Source of the DNA: Varroa destructor
Lineage: Eukaryota > Arthropoda > Arachnida > Mesostigmata > Varroidae
NCBI RefSeq assembly: GCF_002443255.2
Contig: NW_019211454.1
Location: forward strand, 4,683,858-4,747,857
Direction of reading: 5' to 3'
Length of the DNA stretch: 64,000 nucleotides
Shown here: positions 49,931-62,307 of the stretch, piece after piece
Numbering within the stretch: position 1 is the stretch's first letter
Layout of the letters: every line of letters begins with the position of its first letter
Program-made: the position numbers and the translations under genes
Notes under the pieces: model-generated
Seen by the model: the letters and a program-made list of their open reading frames with translations, nothing else
The model's database searches: none
What the model was told of the DNA's origin: nothing

Positions 49931-52277
49931 GTAGCTTGAACTAGACCTCTAGACATAGTCTACGAGGTGATTTTATGGAAGCTAAGGCGCTAAGCGCTAT
50001 ACGGGCAATGCTCGGGCGCTGTAAATTGCAGCCATTGCGTCTAAAATAACGATTGAGCTTGGACGACAGAAACATCGTCTAACCAATCTCAAAAATAACG
50101 TACGAGAGCAGAAAATCTGAATCGACGCTGCGAAGCACGAAGAAAATCCGGCAAAAAAACGAAATATGGAAACAGTATCCTAGACGCCCGAAAAGTATTA
50201 CAACCCAGTCAGACTAAGTACAGCATACATCTATGAATGATTATTATTAACAGCAGGTAATAGAATCAAATGATGGCCATTCTCTGTTGAGTGAAAGTCT
50301 AACTACAAATGAGCAAAGTATCAACCGCGGTCATATGACTGAAAGTGGTTTGTGTGTACAGTCAATACTGATGCATTAGGGAAGGATTTATGACCAAACG
50401 AACTTCGTGCATCAGAGATTGATATTTCACGACGATTGTGACAGACTGCAGTGTTGGCTGCGAATCAGCACCTCGTACGGACTTGAAGCCTTAATGTTTA
50501 CAGAGGATGGATTCGAGTCTTCGAAACGCCTAAGTAAATAACGCTTGAACAATGGCTGTGTTCCGCGGTGTCTGTTATTAATTACTTAGACTACGATTGA
50601 TTGCACATATATATGGGATCGTTCAGTTTCCAGCCATAGGACAGCTTATGTCACCCTGACAATTTTTCGCGCTAGCTAAATTATGTACGGAAATATTTAA
50701 TAATAGCAATATTTTACCTAGTCAACTCCATCCACACAGTCAAGTACACACCTTACAATGACAGTAACTTTAAGGCAAGTGTAAGCCTGGAGATGGAAAA
50801 ACTTTTCTGACGTAAACTCATTGAAGATTCTTTATGATATTGTGATACTTGCGCTCATACCGTGCAGGTTAGACAGGTTGCCTCAAAGCAGGGCCTAGCA
50901 TAATTAAACATACTGATTGATAGGCAGCTTTACTTTGGCTGTCAAGCAAGGTCGGCTTTAAAACAATCAAATCATCTTTACAAGCCGATAATATCATAGG
51001 ACTAGATACATTAGCTGAATTGTTCGAGTAGTTGTTTCCAGCAGTAAAGATCCTTCTTGCAGTACTTTGTATTTATAGAAAAATTAATCACAGATATTTA
51101 GGCTCAGTCTTCTTCTTGAGGATTCGAAGTATCAAGTAAAAATAGCCTAGACAGTGCTTGTCCTGTTATTCGTTCATAATACCACTCAAACTACAAACAG
51201 TTAATTACTCAGACAAAAGGCATTTGCATTGGCGTGCGGTACTTGCTAGAATCTTAGAGACTTAATCACCCCCCAGGTGAACTGCGGGAGGCAGTTGCTA
51301 TTCGTTGTATGCCACTCTGCAGGAGACGATTGATTTGTTGCTTAAATAACCGCATTTACTACAATTGAAATGAGTCCGTTCCTCAGGACAACAAGGACCA
51401 GTTATGACGAGTCACCTTAAACGATAGGTGTGCTAGGTATAATCGCAATCTCGAAAATACCTATAATGGCCAGTAGTCTCTTAGAATTGGCTTCACCGTA
51501 TTTGACCATATGTAGATCATTATCTCATGACAACTCTTCAGCAAGCGTCGTTATAACATAGACAAGAAAGAACCTATTTTTGCCACAAAGGCTGAGATAT
51601 AGTGTCCTAGCTTCTTTTTTAGGTGTTTATTGTAATCCTGTTAGGATTCCACCTAGTACAAACTAATACTGCACCTCACCTCTCATTTTCGTTTCAATAA
51701 CGAGCTCCTAAATCTAAGCTCTGCGCACCATTCAAACTTGTTTATAGAATAAGGCCCTATTCATTTTTCCAATTTGGATTGGAAATATTGGAAAAATAAC
51801 ATGAAGGTATTTGAACTTTATAGTACATGGCAAAAAAAAACATCAAGCCTCAATTTATTCTTAGCGGCTCATAAATCGCTATTGAAGAAATTCGGTTAAT
51901 GGAAACCTAAAGTTACTTGGAACCTGTTTTATCACCGCTTATTTCGCAAGTACAAGCCCGGATTAATTTGCATGAACCTAATCAGGTCAGAACCGAACTT
52001 CCGGATCCCCGGTACATCTCATGACCATACTACAAACCGGCGAAATGCCATGTACACTTCGGAACAAACAACTTCATCTGAATCGTTTAATTAAAAATTG
52101 ATACGATAGCTAGCAAGAAGAATACTTGAAAGACAATCACGGTTGCTTGTGATGTACAGAAGCGTCTGGTAACGGGAGACAACGAATACAAGTACCTGTA
52201 AGACGCAAGATGAAGAAAATAACCTCAATGATACAGAGAACATTAACTATGTAAAATATGACGTAATAATAGAAACG

Positions 52278-52295
52278 CTGCTGCTGCTGCTGCTG
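52278..52295. repeat. CTG trinucleotide repeat, six units
   Basis: Six CTG units followed by CTACTA. On the minus strand it encodes Ser or Gln/Ala-type runs within an open frame, but that frame has no other support. Confidence 0.9.
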
Positions 52296-52964
52296 CTACT
52301 ACTGAGATGACAACTATATCCTTTCGAATCGTTCTTTGATTGACTAACATATATTATATCTATGTCATTACTATTATGACCATGACACCTGATAGAAAAT
52401 ATTACAAAGTTACGAGAACAACAAGTCACGAAAATAACAAAAATGGAACAGTAACGCAACGAATAGAAAGTCAAGATAGATCTTTTCAGTAGGCATAAGT
52501 GAGTGCTCGTGGCGTGTCGCATACAAAGAACACTTAGGCTTAAGTTATCGATGACGATTATGAAGACACAACAACTCAATGAGATCACTAAGGTACTACT
52601 AGCCTTCTATAACGCTGATGCTTTTTGCCACTGTAACATAACAGATGTACTGAGGAATTCTGTTTACGTCACAACAATAAAACGTCTATTGACGGCAGGC
52701 TCGTCCATTCGGTACGAGTCGATCCCGATGGTCACTTGTTTGTCAAAAAAAACAATGTTTTAACTTTAAATTATAATTCATATGTGTAAGGTAGACGGTA
52801 GCTGAACAGCTCTATCTGGGCCTCTGACATATCTAGACATCGTACGACTATAAATTTTATGAATGACATATGGGTATACCGCGAAAGATCAAGCATTACA
52901 ACGACATCATCAGGCCGCCTATTGCTAGCCACAACTGTCGATGAACACGCCATCGATGTTCAGT

Positions 52965-52983
52965 AAAAAAAAAAAAAAAAAAA
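52965..52983. repeat. Poly-A tract
   Basis: Nineteen A residues. It might be the tail of a plus-strand retroposon; no body was recognised upstream. Confidence 0.9.
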
Positions 52984-55900
52984 CTACCTATTTTACTTCA
53001 AATTAGGGTGATAAATGCTGTAGCTGGTGAAAAAATAAACACTTCCAATAAACATTTAAAAGACTCCTGAGAGTCGGCTCAAGGGAAATCCTGGGGTGGT
53101 CTCTAATTTCCTAGATCAGTTTGTGCCAAAAACCTCCGCATTGTCATTAACTCTAGATATCAACACTTAAAACACCGCTAAATAGAATTTCAAAACTCTA
53201 GCACGTCAAGCTCTTTGGATCGCCACTAACTATGATATCTAGCTAGCTACTTTTAGAGAAGTCATAGGGAATACTTCTTCCAGATAGACACCTGATGCAC
53301 AACGGTGTTCATACCAGTTATTTCTTTTCCATGAAACCTCTGTTGCGTTGTCCACCGACGTTTCCTTCTTGGTTGGACTCATGACCCCCCAGCTGTTCCA
53401 TCCCATATGTCAGTAGTGTATTGTAGACACCCATAGAGAACAGTCCTATTAGAAAGTTGGTTCACTGTGAACGTCGAACTGAAAGCAAACAAGCTACCTG
53501 GATTATTTTAGTTGTGATGCAAATACGCCCGAATAAGAACGATAGATCTCCAGTGTTATACAACCTACGCAAAATCAGTGTTCTCTAAGTTTATCCACAG
53601 TTATAAACACTGTGTGGCATACGCAGGATTCAAGTCGTCACTTAGAAATTAACGAACCGTTCAATTTAGATACGTTAGATAAGTTAGACGGAACTTGCTA
53701 TAGAAAGGTTGTCGTTTTTGACATTGCATTTGTTTTTATAATTACGGACGTCCAAATGCAATGAATCTTCTAGACTGTATGTGGTAGTATCGAAGATATC
53801 CATCAAGAAGCCATCCGGATCTGTAAAAGCCTTCGGTAGCAAATATTAGCTACAATTAAAAACAGTAATTGCGATCGAACATCTCTAATTATCTTTAGAC
53901 TTTAACATACTGTACCGTACAATAGAAGTGTACATACATATTTTACCGCAACTTCGATCGGATTCAAAACTTCTAGATCGCAAACAGAAACGCAGCGAGA
54001 AGCATCGCGTTTTTCATCAGATTTTTGAGACAGATCATCAGCTCTTATGAACACACTGTTACTCAATCGCAGTAGGGCACGCTCATGATAGATTAGCTTC
54101 TCAACTCTGGATGCAAGGACATGGAACCATACAAGTCGCTATGTTCTGCTCGTAAGTGCTCTACTCGTGTTTTCTCCATTGTGTCTCATGTGTTATATCT
54201 TTGTATGCTGAAAGCATTTATAACGGCTGGCCTTTCACAAGAAGCGTTCATTCGTTAACCTCAAGTACTGTTTGCCTACAAAAACAATCTCGTAGCTTTT
54301 GGAAGAAGGTACGAACCGATGACCTAATACGTTGAGGTTACCGGAGCGCTTTACGGTTATGGTTCAGTATCATAACCTATTAACCGAGGAATTCAATCGA
54401 CGAAAAGGAACAACAGGTCCATATAAAATTAACCCTTTACTTCATTGTTTGTTTTGGTAAACAATCCATAAAACACCATAATGACGATATATGTTACAAC
54501 TTGTATAAATGTAACTAAGTTACGCTGTGTGTGTAACGATACATAGATCGAAACAACATAGAGCGAAATACGCTCTATGAAAATAAAAATTTATGTCGAA
54601 GTAAGCCATACTAATAAGAAAGAAAAAAAAAAACTCCGATACCTATTTAACCCTTATTTCGTATTGAAGGACCGTGTCCGAATGCCTTGAACAAGTCAGT
54701 CTGCATGTCTTACTAGCAATATTGATTTAGTATAGGGCATTCTACCATTTTATCTATCGTTATTAGTATAAAAGTCTCACGCTATAGCACTAAATCGAGG
54801 AGACATTGGCTCAACAGCGAGGACATTCCCACATTGATTCCTATACACATAGGCCATATACACAAACTTACATCAACCATAGCGGAACGGGCAAACGAAT
54901 ATCTGGAAAATAACATCTTAAAGAGAGCAGAATAATATGTTTGAAGTGCTCGTTGTGGAAAACATCGTCAAACGGCCCCGTCCAAATAATCGAATGATTG
55001 TCTCAGTTCGCTAGCGGTACGTTAAATGTGGCCTTACATGTCGGGCAATGTTTTCTTGCGGTAAGCTACCTTAAAGAAAGAATTAACATTTCATGTATGT
55101 GTAGTAACTACCATAGCCATCACAGTGTCAAAGAACAAGCGATTAACTTCTATAAGTTCCTTCATTTTATCACAACGCCTGACTTTATGACACATTAAAT
55201 AGTTATTAAGCGTACGACGTGCCAAACACGGACGTGTAGGGCAATGTATCGCACAGATGTTAACTGAGGAGTACGCGTGCACTAGGTCAATTAAACGCGC
55301 AAAAAATATATACGCTAACTTACGCCGTATGGAAAGTAGAAGAGAAATGTTTTCCCTCTTTGTTCGAGCTGTTAACGTATTTTCATTGCAAAAAGTAACC
55401 TACTAAATCAAAAAGAGAAAAAAAAACTTCCTTACTGAGAAAACTTTCATACACCACTGTAAGCTGTACAGTTTAACAAGTTTAAGTTGTACAGAGTATG
55501 CTAACCGTTACCGTCTAACAACGGCATGCTGTTCTCGAACTCACTCCCAAAACAGGAAATTACCGTTTGAAGCTCGATCTGAGAGATACACCGAGACAAC
55601 TTACCACAAGTCGTGTATGCTAAATCGTTGTTTAACTACTGAAAGCATGTTTTGTTACTTTTTTAACTGACCCGAATAAGGATTTCAGAAAAAGCGGTTC
55701 TTCAGATGATCTTATGGTCAACAAAACACCGGCAGTGTTCTACAAACGGCAAACAATATTGCTTTACTATAACGCCAGTTTTTGGCTCTTTCGAAAGCGG
55801 TTTTGAAGAATGGAATCAGGGAGATGCAAGAGCAGACCACTGTGAAATAAAATTGCAGAGTCGTATTTTCCTCCAAAACAAAGACCTTGGTATTATGTTT

Positions 55901-57217
55901 TTTACTTTCTAATTTTCGTTTACAGTGCTCATGACATTTAAGAAGCGTGGTATCAAACAAACGAGAAGGTTCGAACTTACAAATTACACATGAGCGAGCG
56001 TCCTGTGGGTTCGGCTGTTACGCGTGTCGAGCAAACATCACGATGTGAATATGGTAATATCTTTCTATGCCGCTGAATATACCGTAAGGCCATAAAAAAT
56101 ATTAGCTACAACAAGAAACCTAACGGAGTTAAGGTTTCGACGGTCTGGTTGAACGCTAACCTATATACAATGAATTTTCTACAAGCAGCTTATGTACTAG
56201 CGAATACATACCTGAAAATAATGTCTTACTTAAATTCACACAAAAGTTAGGTGATAGCTGAGTTGATCTATTGTTGCAAAGCGGGCCTGCCTTACTTGAA
56301 AGGTACGCTGATTCTACACTGTATGGCCTATAATTTCAATTTATATGGCGGATGTCAAAATGACACAATCTTCCAAGAAACAAATTGAGATGGCATACAA
56401 AAATAAGCTGTAAAACTCATAATTAGATGTATAGAATTTCGCAGCAATTTTATGTGATGATTTTTCACCTCCTCTAGTAATAACAAGATTGACAGAAGTG
56501 AATTTGAACGCGGAACGACACACTAGAGGGCTCGATCCAAACGGACTAAAGAGGCAATTTGACAGAGTTTTCTGCTTTTTTTTTGTGTGTGTGACACTGC
56601 ACATAGCGAAAACATTATTGTCAGAAATGATTCTAAATGTTTTCCTTTTGGTTTGCTGATGCTGAACTCTGGCATGCGTCGTAAAACTGCAGTAGTTTGT
56701 ATTACCCAAGCGAACTAGGCACTGTTTTGGGGGTTGTTAGTGTTCTTTATAAAAACGACAAATTCGTGTTTATTCAAAGTTTTGCTCCAATTACTCAATA
56801 TTTTCTGGATCACTCTGAATCTGAAGAAACCTAAGAGTTCTTTGAACTGCAAAAAATACGCTAATTGCACAGGATAATACAGGTAAAAGAAAAATATACT
56901 GTCAATAGGTTTTTCGTTGGAGGATTTGTTTATCATGAATAAGCTGTTCCAGTTGACTTTGTACAGCTTGGTGTACATTATAAATGGTACCAATCGATGC
57001 ATAGTCAAGTTGTTATTGCACAATGAGCATTTAATCATTTTCAAAGAAGCTTTTTGTGACTAGAAAATGATGACAATCAATAGGTGAAATGACTACTCTA
57101 CTCGTATAACAGTCTCCTTGTCGTTTGTGTTTAGCAAGTGGGCAACAACTGTGAGCAGATTTGGCCCCTCTAAAGGTTTTTCAAGGTGTGAGGGTAACTC
57201 AGAGCTAGGGTGGCAAC

Positions 57218-57228
57218 GCCGCCATCTT
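57218..57228 (-). promoter_or_regulatory. YY1-type motif
   Basis: GCCGCCATCTT, the exact reverse complement of AAGATGGCGGC, in a short CG-richer patch. In animal promoters this element sits at or just after the transcription start and sets direction, here leftward. No minus-strand gene was identified to its left. Confidence 0.3.
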
Positions 57229-58731
57229 CTAATCCATTCGTCGTAACTCCTACTAGAACCCATTTCGAGTATGCGGCGGTCTCCCGCTTAGTTGTCAAAA
57301 GCTAATTGCATACATGGATTTTCGATATGGATCTTCTCTTGTGTGAACTTACCACCTAGTAACATTTGACACTGGGTGAAATCACTGTCTTACTCTCGTG
57401 CTGTCCGTAAACAGCGTTTCCGTCTTCCCTTAATGGGCTTCATTAACGGGGAGAATTTACCGATTTCCGGGAATCATCGGAAATACTGTTACACACCTGA
57501 GCATAATGTGAACAATTACAAGACCCGATGGGGTCATTAGGTCAATTAGTGCTGATCTCTTTATCCCGAACTTGAAAGTAATTGCACAGATTTTAAGTAG
57601 TTGGTGTCGTCTGCTTGGGTGAGCGTTCTTTTCAGATAAAGTAGCTTACGCACTCAGTCATTAAACATGTTAGACCTATGATACCTGTCCCAATCATGTA
57701 ATCTGCGTCTACGAGCTCCAAGATAATAGTAACAAAGCAGAAACTAGGTTTATGAAGAAGTTTCGTTCATAAAGCTCGAAACGTTTGTCAGATGCTAAGT
57801 TCGCCAAATACATATATAGAAAATACGCGTCAATATGTCCGATCTAATCCGCTTTCCTTCCTCGAATACAGGCTTGGGTCGCGCGTGCTGAATCATACTT
57901 TATCAAACCAGAGAGAGCTTGAACGTGCCGACAACAGTAACAAATGCAACGGGAGCGCGTCCCACTGAATGGTATCACTAGGACCAAGCAACTAGTGCAA
58001 AAGTTGAAGTACAAATCTCAAGTTCGAACATCCGCAATCGTCTGCCTAAAGGTAATGTACAAGAACTACTTGTGTAGACTGAACAAATATTCTACTTTAG
58101 ATAATTCGAATATTCATACTGGACATTTGTTCTCCGCTGTCCTGCTAGTTCGCAGCTTTTAACATTTTTCGTATCATTTCGCAGACCTGCAGGTGGTCAC
58201 AATGTGGAACGAACGATTTCAAAAGATAGTTTTGTCAAAGTTTTGTCACTTTAGACTAGTGGTCGGTGTCATGTACTATCATGTCGGTCGCCCTCGAATG
58301 CAATATTTAATTTTGCTGCGACACTAGTTTGTCAGCTACATGTGATAATATAGTGTGCTTTGGCAAGTCTCAATGATCGTCTGAGCAGGAGTTCTGTTCA
58401 ACAAACAACTCATCGGTGGCAACCTGTTTATTTGTTATCACAGTCTGTTAGTACATAAAAATATATTTAAGCTATAAACTTGACGCCCTCCGCCCCCTCT
58501 CACAACACTCAAACGATGATGGCACTCACTAGCCGTTTGTTCCTCCCTCGTGAACGCCAGTCGCATCGGCCGCGCCGCATCACCCGCGGCGGCCACCAAC
58601 AATCAAGTTGCCCCCACTGTCAGACCCGATTACCGTGTTTAGCTGCTCTTCTGTCTGCCGCCAGCCCACATCGCCATCGTCATAATCATCATCATCAATA
58701 TCATCGAGTCGACATCTACTCATCGGAGTAA

Positions 58732-58756
58732 CCATCTTGCCCAGCAAGATGGCCGC
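58732..58756. promoter_or_regulatory. Inverted pair of YY1-type motifs
   Basis: CCATCTTGC, three bases, then GCAAGATGG: a perfect 9-bp inverted repeat (58732-58752), whose right arm extends to AAGATGGCCGC (58746-58756). It lies at the left edge of the long GC-rich repeat block. The arrangement suits a divergent promoter, but that is inference. Confidence 0.4.
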
Positions 58757-58867
58757 GCCAACCAATAAAAAACATCGCACTTGTTAATGCCACAGAATGG
58801 CGGCCAACCAGTCAGCGCGACTCGTAATTTGCTTGCCTTTGCATGTGGTAGTAGCAGCGATCTTTCG

Positions 58868-58930
58868 CCAGCAGCAGCAGCAGTAGCGGCGGCGGCGGCG
58901 CTGCTGCCGCCGCCGCCGCCGCCGCCGCAG
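58868..58930. repeat. CAG, CGG and CCG runs forming a strong hairpin
   Basis: A CAG run is followed by four to five GGC units, CTGCTG, and then eight to nine CCG units. The GGC and CCG arms are exact complements and can fold into a long GC stem with the CTG in the loop. Confidence 0.88.
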
Positions 58931-59400
58931 TGCCTGCAGCAACACACCATAACACAGAGGCAGACAGGCAGCGAACGAAACTCAGAAGCGCCATCGGCGG
59001 ATGAGGCTGTATCTAGCCTTGTTGTCGGTATCGTCGGCTGCGGCTATATGCCATTAGATGGTTCGGGCCATGAGTGTGTGCGTCTGTCTGGTTGAACGCA
59101 CAGCTCCGCTGTGTGTCGAAGACGACGACTACTGCTCCGACCCGTAGCGCTGGTAGCGGTGTTTGTTGGCTCCCCTCTCTGTGTCTCTCTGTCTTCGTTC
59201 GTGTGCCGCCGAGCCGTACTGTGCTGTGCTGTGCTCCGTGTCTTCGGACTGTGATGGTGCTGCTGCCAGCGGCTGCGTGAGCGCTGGCGTTCAGTATGCA
59301 AGTGTGAGCCGCGAGACAGGGCAGCGAGCCAAAAGTGGCAGCCGCTAGTGGTAGCAAGAGTCGTAGCCGAAACGGTGAACGGGCCAGTTAGTTAGCTGAA

Positions 59401-59440
59401 AGCAGCGGCGGCGGCGGCGGCGGCGGCAGCAGCAGCAGTA
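59401..59440. repeat. CGG run followed by CAG run
   Basis: About seven CGG units then four CAG units without interruption. Confidence 0.92.
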
Positions 59441-59851
59441 GTTGTAGCTAGCCAGTCGGAGAGGTCTGCCAGGCAAAGACAGCAGCGGCCTCTGTGTGAT
59501 TGCATGTGAGAGTGTGTAAGTGTGCATGCGTGCGTTTGCGAACACCGCCGTCAGCAGCAGCAGCAGTAGTACTACTGTGTTGTGCGAGTTGCTTCGTGCG
59601 CCCGCTGCTGGCAGCTTCATAGCCACGGCTGTGGGCTGCCTGTTCCCTGGCGTGTTGTCGTGTGCTTAGTGTATTGCGTCGCTAGCGGAGGACTGCCACC
59701 GGCAGCGAGTCAAGCTGAGCCGACTCGGCACACAGTCACAGCAACAGCAGCAGCAGCATCAACAGAGCTAGCTGGTCGCCGCCATCGCGGCCGTCGTCGT
59801 CGTCGTCGTCGTCCGGACTAGAAGTAGTAGTAGCGCTGGCTCGATCGGTCT

Positions 59852-59920
59852 CGGTCGGTCGGTCGGTCGGTCGGTCGGTCGGTCGGTCGGGCGGTCGGTC
59901 GGTCGGTCGGTCGGTCGGTC
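59852..59920. repeat. GGTC tetranucleotide tandem repeat
   Basis: About 17 GGTC units with a single base change (GGGC at 59890). The 4-bp period shifts frame at every unit, so the tract cycles through Arg-Ser-Val-Gly and argues against coding on either strand unless spliced out. Confidence 0.95.
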
Positions 59921-59960
59921 TCGATTGGTCCGTCGCTAGCTCGATCCATTCTTTCGTTCG

Positions 59961-60000
59961 TGCTGTGGCCTGTGCTGCTGTGCTGTGGCCTGTGCTGCTG
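59961..60000. repeat. Exact 20-bp tandem duplication
   Basis: TGCTGTGGCCTGTGCTGCTG is present twice, head to tail, with no mismatch, just before a third partial copy. Confidence 0.95.
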
Positions 60001-60115
60001 GCCGTGCTCGTCCCTGGTCATAGTGGTGATATTCGTAGTTGTAGTGTTGAAGACGGCAGCAGCAGCCGCAGCAGTAGTCACAACAACGCGATGTTGTGTT
60101 ATTGTGATGTTTTGG

Positions 60116-60116
60116 C

Positions 60117-60172
<56 letters not shown>

Positions 60173-60215
60173 CCGTCGTCGTCGTCGCCGTCGTCGTCGT
60201 CGCCGCCGCCGCCGC
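60116..60215. repeat. CGT/CCG trinucleotide array of about 100 bp
   Basis: CGTCGT units interrupted regularly by CGC/CCG (GTCGTCGTCGTCGTCGCC-type superunits), ending in CCG repeats. Read as protein it would be poly-Ser, poly-Val or poly-Arg, depending on frame. Confidence 0.95.
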
Positions 60216-61377
60216 ATTCGGGGGTACTGGCATTGATGGCATTACGGTGCAGTGACTGTGATGTTGTGTCGTGAGCTACGCTGGCCCGGAGCTAGCAGCA
60301 AATACAGCCAACATCGTCGTTGGCAGTACAGCAGGAACCATCATAGTCGGTTGTTGGCAGGCCACGAACGACGAGCCTAAACCAAAGTAAGGCAAAACAG
60401 AGCTTGGCAAGCAGGCGGCGAACAGGCAAACAACACGAAAAGCAACACATAACGCAAGTTTTCGCCAAGCTCTTCCACGAAAGATATTATTGCCTAGCAC
60501 CATGGCCAAGCCGAACGCAAGCTGAACGGTTGTTGTAACAGCCGTCGCCGCCACTTATGAAGCGTTCGCAGCGATGTGGGCATTTATGAGTTTGTGCAAC
60601 TTGCGAGAAGTTGATTTCGTGTGACGCCGATACTGAGTACGTCGATCGTGATTACCTTGAAAGACAACAAAAGCGACCGCAACGAAGAGAGTTGACTGAA
60701 GTTAACGACATCATTTCAACACTGGGGTGGATACACCTGTCTACAGTATCTGTGTATGTACGTGTGAGCGTCGATGAATTTTTTTGTCCACCATTTCTAC
60801 AAAGACTACTGCTGCAAGATCTGATAGTAAGTTGTACTATTTCTGCAAGAAGTGGCCTTAGGCCACTGTATTGTTTGTTATCAGACGGCCACAACATCGT
60901 ACCTATTTTACGGAGCGCGTTTGGAACGATTGATGCGACACGACAAAGTGTTGTCGGGTCCGATCGGCGCCCTACATGTGCTTAGTGTTTAACTACTGCG
61001 TTTATGCGGAACTGTCGAAACGGCGAAAAGACTATTGGACTAAGCCAGCATTGTTTACGGCAAATTCATACTGCTGCCCTTCAGTGGCAACAGGCCACCG
61101 CAGGCCGTAGCCGGAGCAGCAGCAGGCTTCAGCAGCGTGCAGGTGAGCTGCAGGTGGCGGGGGGCCGCCCCGGCTCAGCTGTCTGTCTCAATACAGCAAC
61201 AGCGACACCAGTAACAGTAGTAGAACCATTACAAGTAATTTTGTTATAAGATTGTTGTTCGTATCAAGAGCGCGGCAACATCTGCACTACAACAACAACG
61301 ACGACAATAACAATAGCAGCTGCAGCAGTAGCTGCGGCTCAAGCCGTGACACGACGTCACCGAGTCCATAGATTACG

Positions 61378-62307
61378 ATGGTGAATCAGCGGGATTCCTG
61401 TAGTACGAAGACCATCCGCAACGTTTCGATTATCAGCGACGAGAGCCAAAGCGACACTACGATTCGCGAACAAACCAGGAACAGTTGTAACGAGCTTTTT
61501 TGCAGCTTTTACTGTTGTCCCTTGAGCGAATACAACGCAGAGCTCAACTGCAGTGATACCCGCTTCAGCGGACAGCCAGTGCAGCTTCAGCGTCGTCGTC
61601 GTCAACAACAGCTGCAAAATCAACAAGTCTCCCTCGCAGGACAACATCAACGGAAACCGCAGCTAGATACTTGTCGTTGTCGCAGTTGTCGACAACTTTC
61701 GCTAAATCGCCGCCGCCGCCGCCGCCTCGTCGTTGTTCTCATAGCACTGCTAGTGGTAGAGGTGTTTCTACGTAAAGCTGTTACGGACCAAACGGCCGTT
61801 GCCGCGGCAGAAATCGTGGCTACTGATGCATCGGCAGCAGCACTAGTACGGATCGTGCTTGCCCGAACAGTGAGAATTGTCCCCGAAATCCTTTACCGCT
61901 GCGAACAACAACAGCAACAAATTCGATCCGCCGCCGCCTATGCCGCTGTAATAGCAGCAGCCTTGAGTGATCATCCACAGGGGCCGCAACAACGACACGC
62001 ATCCTTTTGCAGTAGCAGCAGCGTGTCGGGGCACGGCAAGTGTCGCATCTCGACCAATAATAATAATAAGCAGCATCGACCGCGCCACCGACTGCTTAAC
62101 AAGGACACTAACATTGATAGTGATATCGACGACGACAGCTATACCAACAGATACAGTGTAGCGGCCGCTTCGACGTGCGTAGCTCCAGCTACCCGTCGCA
62201 ATAGTGGATTTTCATTTTGTTCAGTGAAAACGACGTCCGAATCAGCAGTGAAAATCGGCGCCTTCGCTGGCGAGCCCGTGGCCGCGCTGCCGGCCGCTTG
62301 CAAATAG
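61378..62307 (+). CDS. 309-codon low-complexity open frame in the GC-rich leader, doubtful
   Basis: Starts MVNQRDSCSTKTIRNVSIIS in an acceptable context (TACGATGG) and stops at TAG. It contains Gln-rich and Arg-rich runs (RRRRQQQLQNQQ, then RRRRRRL before a hydrophobic LVVVLIALLVVEVF), Ala-rich stretches, QQQQQ and NNNN. The hydrophobic segment could be one membrane span. Sequence bias comes from CAG/CAA/CGT repeats; the +1 frames of the same DNA look equally plausible (poly-Ser, poly-Pro), and no family is recognised. It is either an upstream frame in a 5' leader or a first coding exon that needs a downstream splice. Confidence 0.25.
   Translation: MVNQRDSCSTKTIRNVSIISDESQSDTTIREQTRNSCNELFCSFYCCPLSEYNAELNCSDTRFSGQPVQLQRRRRQQQLQNQQVSLAGQHQRKPQLDTCRCRSCRQLSLNRRRRRRLVVVLIALLVVEVFLRKAVTDQTAVAAAEIVATDASAAALVRIVLARTVRIVPEILYRCEQQQQQIRSAAAYAAVIAAALSDHPQGPQQRHASFCSSSSVSGHGKCRISTNNNNKQHRPRHRLLNKDTNIDSDIDDDSYTNRYSVAAASTCVAPATRRNSGFSFCSVKTTSESAVKIGAFAGEPVAALPAACK

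Larger units (their letters stand above)
49931..57180. other. Intergenic DNA; nothing identified
   Basis: AT-rich, chance-level open frames, no recognisable exon. It contains a CTG run (52278-52295) and a poly-A tract (52965-52983). Confidence 0.55.

Noticed and set aside
58781..60255. Several poly-Arg, poly-Val, poly-Ser or poly-Ala open frames
   Set aside because: They are direct readings of triplet repeats in different frames, not evidence of proteins.
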